A stretch of DNA of 10,595 bases from an uncultured Erysipelotrichaceae bacterium (GTDB taxonomy: Bacteria; Bacillota_I; Bacilli_A; Erysipelotrichales; Erysipelotrichaceae): contig ONOV01000176.1 of the NCBI GenBank assembly GCA_900319505.1, positions 1 through 10,595 on the forward strand, written 5' to 3'. A program made the position numbers and the translations under genes. The notes below the pieces were generated by a model. It had not been told where the DNA came from. It ran no database searches and saw only the letters and a program-made list of their open reading frames with translations. Below are positions 8,146 through 10,595 of this stretch, one piece after another; position 1 is the first letter of the stretch, and each line of letters starts with the position of its first letter.

Positions 8146-8174
8146 GTGTAGCGAATTAATGTGTAAGGAAAGAC

Positions 8175-9452
8175 TTACTCGCCTTTAGCAGCATTTTCCT
8201 TGACGAAGTCATAAGCCTTCTGGTTCAGAACATCTGTCTTCAGAAGGTTCTCGTCAATCATACTCTTGACCTTCTCAACCTCAAGCTTGTACTGATCAGC
8301 AATCTTCTTGTACTCATTCTCAAGATCTTCAGCTGTCGCTTCAAGGTTCTCATTCTTGGCAATCTGTTCCAGACCGAGTCTTACCTTGACCGTCTTTTCA
8401 GCCTCTTCCTGATAATCTTTCTTGAGATCATCAGCTGTCTTATTCATCATCTTGAGGTAGTTGGCAAGGGTAATGCCATACTGAGACAGCTGCTGCTGAA
8501 GCTGCTGAATGTTCTGCTGTATCTCATTTTCAACCATAACATCCGGAATATCTGCTTCAACCTTTTCAGCCAGCTGATCCATCAGCTCACTGTCAGCCTT
8601 GTTCTCAGCCTCATTCTTTCTGGTGTCTTCCAGACGCTTGCGGACAAATGCCTTCAGCTCATCCACAGTGTTGACATCCTTGACATTGACATCCTGGGCA
8701 AAATCATCATTCAGTTCAGGCAGAACCTTGCGCTTGACTTCATTGACCTTGACATGGAATACAACCGGCGCACCTTTGAGTTCATCCACATGATAATCCT
8801 CCGGGAATGTGAGGTTGAGGTCCTTTTCCTCACCGGCCCTGACACCGATCAGCTGATCCTCAAAACCGGGAATAAAGGAATGGGAGCCCAGTACCAGGTT
8901 GTATTTCTCAGCGGAGCCGCCATTGAAGGCAACGCCGTCCTTTGTGCCGGTATAGTCGATATTGACTGTATCGCCATCCTTGGCTTCACCGTCAACTGTC
9001 TCTTCATCCGCATAGGTCTCACGCATCTTGTCGATTTCCTTATCGACATCCTCGTCTGTGACCTCTTCAGCAGCTGCGTCATATTTCAGTCCCTTATAAC
9101 CGTCAATCTTGACTTCCGGGGTTACCGCAAATGTATATACCAGAACAGCCTTGTCTTCATCGACAGACTTGATGTCCAGACGAGGCTGGCTGATCGGCTC
9201 CAGCTTGTTCTCTTCCAGGGCCTTTCTCATCCATTCATTGGCATGATCATCTACAGCCTGGTAGTACTTCTCAGCCGGAGATACTTCTCTTTCAACTAAA
9301 GCCTTAGGTGCCTTGCCCTTGCGGAAGCCCTTGACTGTTACCTTGGCCGCAATCTTATTGAATGCCTTCTCACAGTCCTTCTTCCATTCTTCACCTTCAA
9401 TGGTGACTTCAAGATCACCTGTTGATTTCTCTTTCAGTGTCCAGTTTGACAT
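8175..9452 (-). CDS. tig: Trigger factor (ribosome-associated chaperone, peptidyl-prolyl isomerase)
   Basis: Trigger factor binds the ribosome at the exit tunnel and shelters nascent chains. The 425 residues show the N-terminal ribosome-binding domain with the signature GFRKGKAP (42-49). An FKBP-type isomerase domain follows (about 158-240, from DTVNIDYTGT through GSHSFIPGFEDQLIG to VVFHVKVNEVK). The helical C-terminal chaperone domain includes a Gln-rich helix near QQNIQQLQQQLSQ. Length and domain order are normal for the family. The start at 9452 has AAGGAG eight bases upstream. Upstream lie a CIRCE-like operator over one promoter and a second extended -10 promoter, so heat-shock control by HrcA is a reasonable inference. 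In Bacillus, clpX follows tig. Here lon follows directly after a terminator. Confidence 0.96.
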   Translation of the reverse strand: MSNWTLKEKSTGDLEVTIEGEEWKKDCEKAFNKIAAKVTVKGFRKGKAPKALVEREVSPAEKYYQAVDDHANEWMRKALEENKLEPISQPRLDIKSVDEDKAVLVYTFAVTPEVKIDGYKGLKYDAAAEEVTDEDVDKEIDKMRETYADEETVDGEAKDGDTVNIDYTGTKDGVAFNGGSAEKYNLVLGSHSFIPGFEDQLIGVRAGEEKDLNLTFPEDYHVDELKGAPVVFHVKVNEVKRKVLPELNDDFAQDVNVKDVNTVDELKAFVRKRLEDTRKNEAENKADSELMDQLAEKVEADIPDVMVENEIQQNIQQLQQQLSQYGITLANYLKMMNKTADDLKKDYQEEAEKTVKVRLGLEQIAKNENLEATAEDLENEYKKIADQYKLEVEKVKSMIDENLLKTDVLNQKAYDFVKENAAKGE

Positions 9453-9487
9453 ATCTTTAACTCCTTCTTTTTTCCACTAGCCGTCTC

Positions 9488-9496
9488 ATTATAACA
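9488..9496 (-). promoter_or_regulatory. Candidate proximal extended -10 promoter for tig
   Basis: The minus strand reads TGTTATAAT, a perfect TATAAT with the TG-n extension, about 36 bases upstream of the tig ATG. No good -35 box is present at 16-18 bases (TAGCGT at 17), which is acceptable for extended -10 promoters. It lies about 75 bases downstream of the CIRCE-like operator and would not be blocked by it in the same way as the distal promoter. Confidence 0.5.
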
Positions 9497-9554
9497 GAGT
9501 TAATGAACTGACGCTATTTTTTTCGCTTCTTCTACAATATTTTGATGCTTTCTA

Positions 9555-9583
9555 AGCATACTGCACCGTGTTAGCACTGTCAA
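9555..9583 (-). promoter_or_regulatory. Candidate distal sigma-A promoter for tig, overlapping CIRCE
   Basis: The minus strand has a perfect -35 box TTGACA (9583-9578), a 17-base spacer, and TATGCT (9560-9555), which matches four of six -10 positions. The -35 box lies inside the CIRCE-like inverted repeat, so a bound repressor would cover it. The leader to tig would be about 95 bases. A small inverted repeat (9545-9550 with 9554-9559) overlaps the -10 and start region. Confidence 0.6.
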
Positions 9584-9597
9584 GCACAGTGTGCTAA
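9571..9597. promoter_or_regulatory. CIRCE-like operator (HrcA binding site)
   Basis: The 27 bases fit the CIRCE consensus TTAGCACTC-N9-GAGTGCTAA at 16 of 18 defined positions. The site reads TTAGCACTG-N9-GTGTGCTAA, with a perfect seven-base outer inverted repeat TTAGCAC/GTGCTAA and the canonical total length. CIRCE is the operator of the HrcA heat-shock repressor, classically at dnaK and groE operons. It overlaps the TTGACA of the distal tig promoter and also the stop codon of the upstream gene. The two mismatches are at the innermost arm bases, which vary most between natural sites. hrcA itself is not in this window. Confidence 0.75.
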
Positions 9598-10274
9598 ATC
9601 TTATGCTCTTTTTTCACAATGTCAGGAAGCGATGGATCTCCCATGGCATCTGCCGCCTGTTTCAGGCACATGAAAGCCAGATCCTTCGCTTCATTCTTCT
9701 CATAGCTCAGCGGCAGAAACAGATATACTTCATGAATCAGCAGCGTTCTGGCCATTTCATAATACTGGGGATAATGTACCAGCCACTTCTTCAGCCAGCC
9801 ATCCCCATACCGGAAGCCGTCCGACCTTACCGCCGGCACGACGTCCCCGCTGTAGAACGTATACTCAACGCCATTGCGCCGGTATTCAAACTCTTCATCA
9901 ATACCCTGCTCCGCCAGCGCATCAATGATCAGCGAAGCCGCTTCCGGCTGCGGATCCTTGCTCAGCCAGTCTCTGATCTCATCAATACACTCTCTGAGAT
10001 TTCTTGTACACAGCATCCCGGCTGCGGCAAGCTGTGACTTCGGCTTTCCCTTCAACTGATGCAGCAATGTATCCAGCGACGGTTCTCCTGTCTCTTTCTG
10101 CTCACTTCTTTCCCGCTTCACTTCCCTTGCCATTTCCTTCAGCTTCGCTTCCACATCCAGTGGAATATAAGGCATCTCCAGTTCCCGTTTCAACAGAAAC
10201 CATGCCTCTTCATAATCCTTCTGATACATGGCATCCTGTATTTCCCTGAGTATTTCCTGATAGTAGTTTTCCAT
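9594..10274 (-). CDS. Uncharacterised helical protein (DUF3196-like, unverified)
   Basis: A 226-residue acidic, soluble-looking protein with no signal peptide or membrane segment. The N-terminus (1-36, MENYYQEILREIQDAMYQKD then YEEAWFLLKRELEMPYIP) reads as a TPR-like helical hairpin. It resembles, from memory, the start of DUF3196 proteins of Bacillota and Mollicutes, though I could not check this. A second helical pair follows at about 91-128 (RNLRECIDEIRDWLSKDPQP...SLIIDALAEQG). A mixed segment, EYTFYSGDVVPAVRSDG, and a terminal segment with WLVHYPQYYEMARTLLIHEVYLFLPL come after. The frame is open further upstream from a TTG at 10319, but the ATG at 10274 has AGGAG five bases before it and starts the recognisable region, so it is preferred. 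No terminator separates it from tig, and its stop codon lies within the CIRCE-like site. Function unknown. Confidence 0.85.
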   Translation of the reverse strand: MENYYQEILREIQDAMYQKDYEEAWFLLKRELEMPYIPLDVEAKLKEMAREVKRERSEQKETGEPSLDTLLHQLKGKPKSQLAAAGMLCTRNLRECIDEIRDWLSKDPQPEAASLIIDALAEQGIDEEFEYRRNGVEYTFYSGDVVPAVRSDGFRYGDGWLKKWLVHYPQYYEMARTLLIHEVYLFLPLSYEKNEAKDLAFMCLKQAADAMGDPSLPDIVKKEHKI

Positions 10275-10301
10275 CTGCACTCCTGTTTCCAAGTCTATTC
10301 C

Positions 10302-10307
10302 AGTATA
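10302..10307 (-). promoter_or_regulatory. Possible -10 box for the gene upstream of tig
   Basis: TATACT on the minus strand lies about 28 bases before the ATG at 10274 and just after the tRNA terminator, where a promoter would be expected. It is preceded directly by TG without the usual spacer base. I see no convincing -35 box at 16-18 bases. This is a weak call. Confidence 0.25.
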
Positions 10308-10343
10308 CAGAAAACGCAATTCACCTGCTCCGTTCAGAATATG

Positions 10344-10370
10344 AAAAAAACCGCCTTACACTGCGGTTTT
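10344..10370 (-). terminator. Rho-independent terminator after tRNA-Arg
   Basis: On the minus strand AAAACCGC and GCGGTTTT form an eight-base-pair stem around an eight-base loop, and the T run continues to seven residues. It begins about 12 bases after the tRNA 3' end. A separate T7 run (10380-10374) directly follows the tRNA. Together they should end the tRNA transcript before the next gene. Confidence 0.8.
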
Positions 10371-10381
10371 CGTAAAAAAAG

Positions 10382-10455
10382 TGTCCTCGAAGAGATTCGA
10401 ACTCTTGACCACACGCTTAGAAGGCGTGAGCTCTATCCAGCTGAGCTACGAGGAC
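10382..10455 (-). tRNA. tRNA-Arg (anticodon UCU)
   Basis: The 74-base cloverleaf folds cleanly. The acceptor stem is GTCCTCG/CGAGGAC, the D stem GCTC/GAGC, the anticodon stem CACGC/GCGTG, and the T stem AAGAG/CTCTT with loop TTCGAAT. The variable loop is five bases and the discriminator is A. The anticodon loop CTTCTAA gives UCU (10421-10419), which reads AGA and AGG arginine codons. The CCA end is not encoded, so it must be added after transcription. It is a single tRNA with its own promoter and terminator. Confidence 0.97.
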
Positions 10456-10464
10456 AGCACAACT

Positions 10465-10493
10465 ATATTAACAAAGCCCCCTTTCAGATGCAA
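10465..10493 (-). promoter_or_regulatory. Candidate promoter for tRNA-Arg
   Basis: The minus strand has TTGCAT (10493-10488), a 17-base spacer and TAATAT (10470-10465), with TG one base before the -10 box (TGTTAATAT, extended -10). Transcription would start only a few bases before the mature tRNA 5' end, which is usual for tRNA genes. The -35 box is the same TTGCAT seen ahead of asp23. Confidence 0.55.
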
Positions 10494-10595
10494 GTCCTTT
10501 TTTTATCTTTTTTCCGTACCCATGCCTGAATGTTCGAAAGAGCATCAGGAAGCTTCGCACCAAAGCTTCCTGCACTGTCCTTCATCCATCCGGCA
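10484..10595 (-). CDS. Possible C-terminal fragment of an unknown protein (cut by window edge)
   Basis: One minus-strand frame stays open from the window edge to a TGA at 10486-10484, giving 36 codons. It contains GWMKDSAGSFGAKLPDALS followed by a basic end, WVRKKDKKRTCI. The composition looks protein-like, with a helix-like stretch and a Lys/Arg-rich tail, and the other two frames contain stops. I do not recognise the family. Two points against it: a perfect 10-bp hairpin sits inside it, and its last codons overlap the tRNA promoter. The stretch is short enough to be open by chance. Confidence 0.4.
   Translation of the reverse strand, partial: AGWMKDSAGSFGAKLPDALSNIQAWVRKKDKKRTCI
10546..10572. 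repeat. Perfect 10-bp inverted repeat at the right edge
   Basis: CAGGAAGCTT (10546-10555) and AAGCTTCCTG (10563-10572) pair perfectly around a seven-base loop. No T run follows directly on either strand (the minus strand continues ATGCTCTTTCG), so it is not a standard intrinsic terminator. It falls inside the possible partial reading frame. It could be a degenerate terminator, a structured site, or chance pairing within coding DNA. Confidence 0.5.

Noticed and set aside
7107..8159. Plus-strand open frame of 350 codons opposite lon
   Set aside because: It lies antisense to a fully intact lon, gives a low-complexity Leu/Ile/Phe-rich product typical of shadow frames, and shows no family motif.
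8091..8174. CtsR-type operator or riboswitch ahead of lon
   Set aside because: No AGTCAAA-type direct heptad repeats and no structured leader beyond the terminator hairpin can be seen.
9545..9559. Six-base inverted repeat near the tig promoter as a terminator for the upstream gene
   Set aside because: The stem is short, the loop is only three bases, and no T run follows on the minus strand.
1..10595. CRISPR array, insertion sequence, phage or defence island
   Set aside because: No regularly spaced repeats, transposase motifs, terminal repeats or accessory-type genes are visible. All recognisable genes are core housekeeping genes.

Overview
The window looks like ordinary chromosomal housekeeping DNA from a low-to-moderate GC Bacillota (Firmicutes). 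Shine-Dalgarno sites are strong (GGAGG types), terminators are rho-independent, the order murG-murB-divIB is the Gram-positive division/cell-wall order, and yloU-like and yloV-like genes sit side by side. A small helical protein resembling the DUF3196 group, together with tig, lon and engB in a row, hints at an Erysipelotrichia-type or related lineage. That placement is inference only. All convincing genes lie on the minus strand, so transcription runs from right to left.

In transcription order (high to low coordinates) the layout is as follows. A possible 3' end of an unknown gene lies at the right edge. Next come a tRNA-Arg(UCU) with its promoter and terminator, a 226-residue uncharacterised helical protein, and trigger factor (tig). 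The tig promoter region carries a CIRCE-like HrcA operator over one of two candidate promoters. After tig comes a strong terminator hairpin, then lon and engB (overlapping by one base), then another terminator. A new promoter precedes murG-murB-divIB, where each junction overlaps by eight bases. A further promoter precedes an Asp23/Gls24-family gene and fakA, and the set ends in a perfect palindromic terminator at the left edge.

The genes fall into three working groups. The first is protein quality control: trigger factor folds nascent chains, Lon degrades damaged ones, and EngB is a GTPase for 50S subunit assembly. The second is envelope growth and division: MurB makes UDP-MurNAc, MurG makes lipid II, and DivIB belongs to the septal synthesis complex. 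The third is lipid metabolism: FakA phosphorylates exogenous fatty acids, and an Asp23-family protein lies next to it.

I found no mobile element, CRISPR array, phage gene, riboswitch or unknown multi-gene system. The best observation is the CIRCE-like operator over the tig promoter. Next are a tandem repeat in the DivIB tail and the uncharacterised gene upstream of tig. Long plus-strand reading frames opposite fakA, divIB and lon are shadows of the minus-strand genes.
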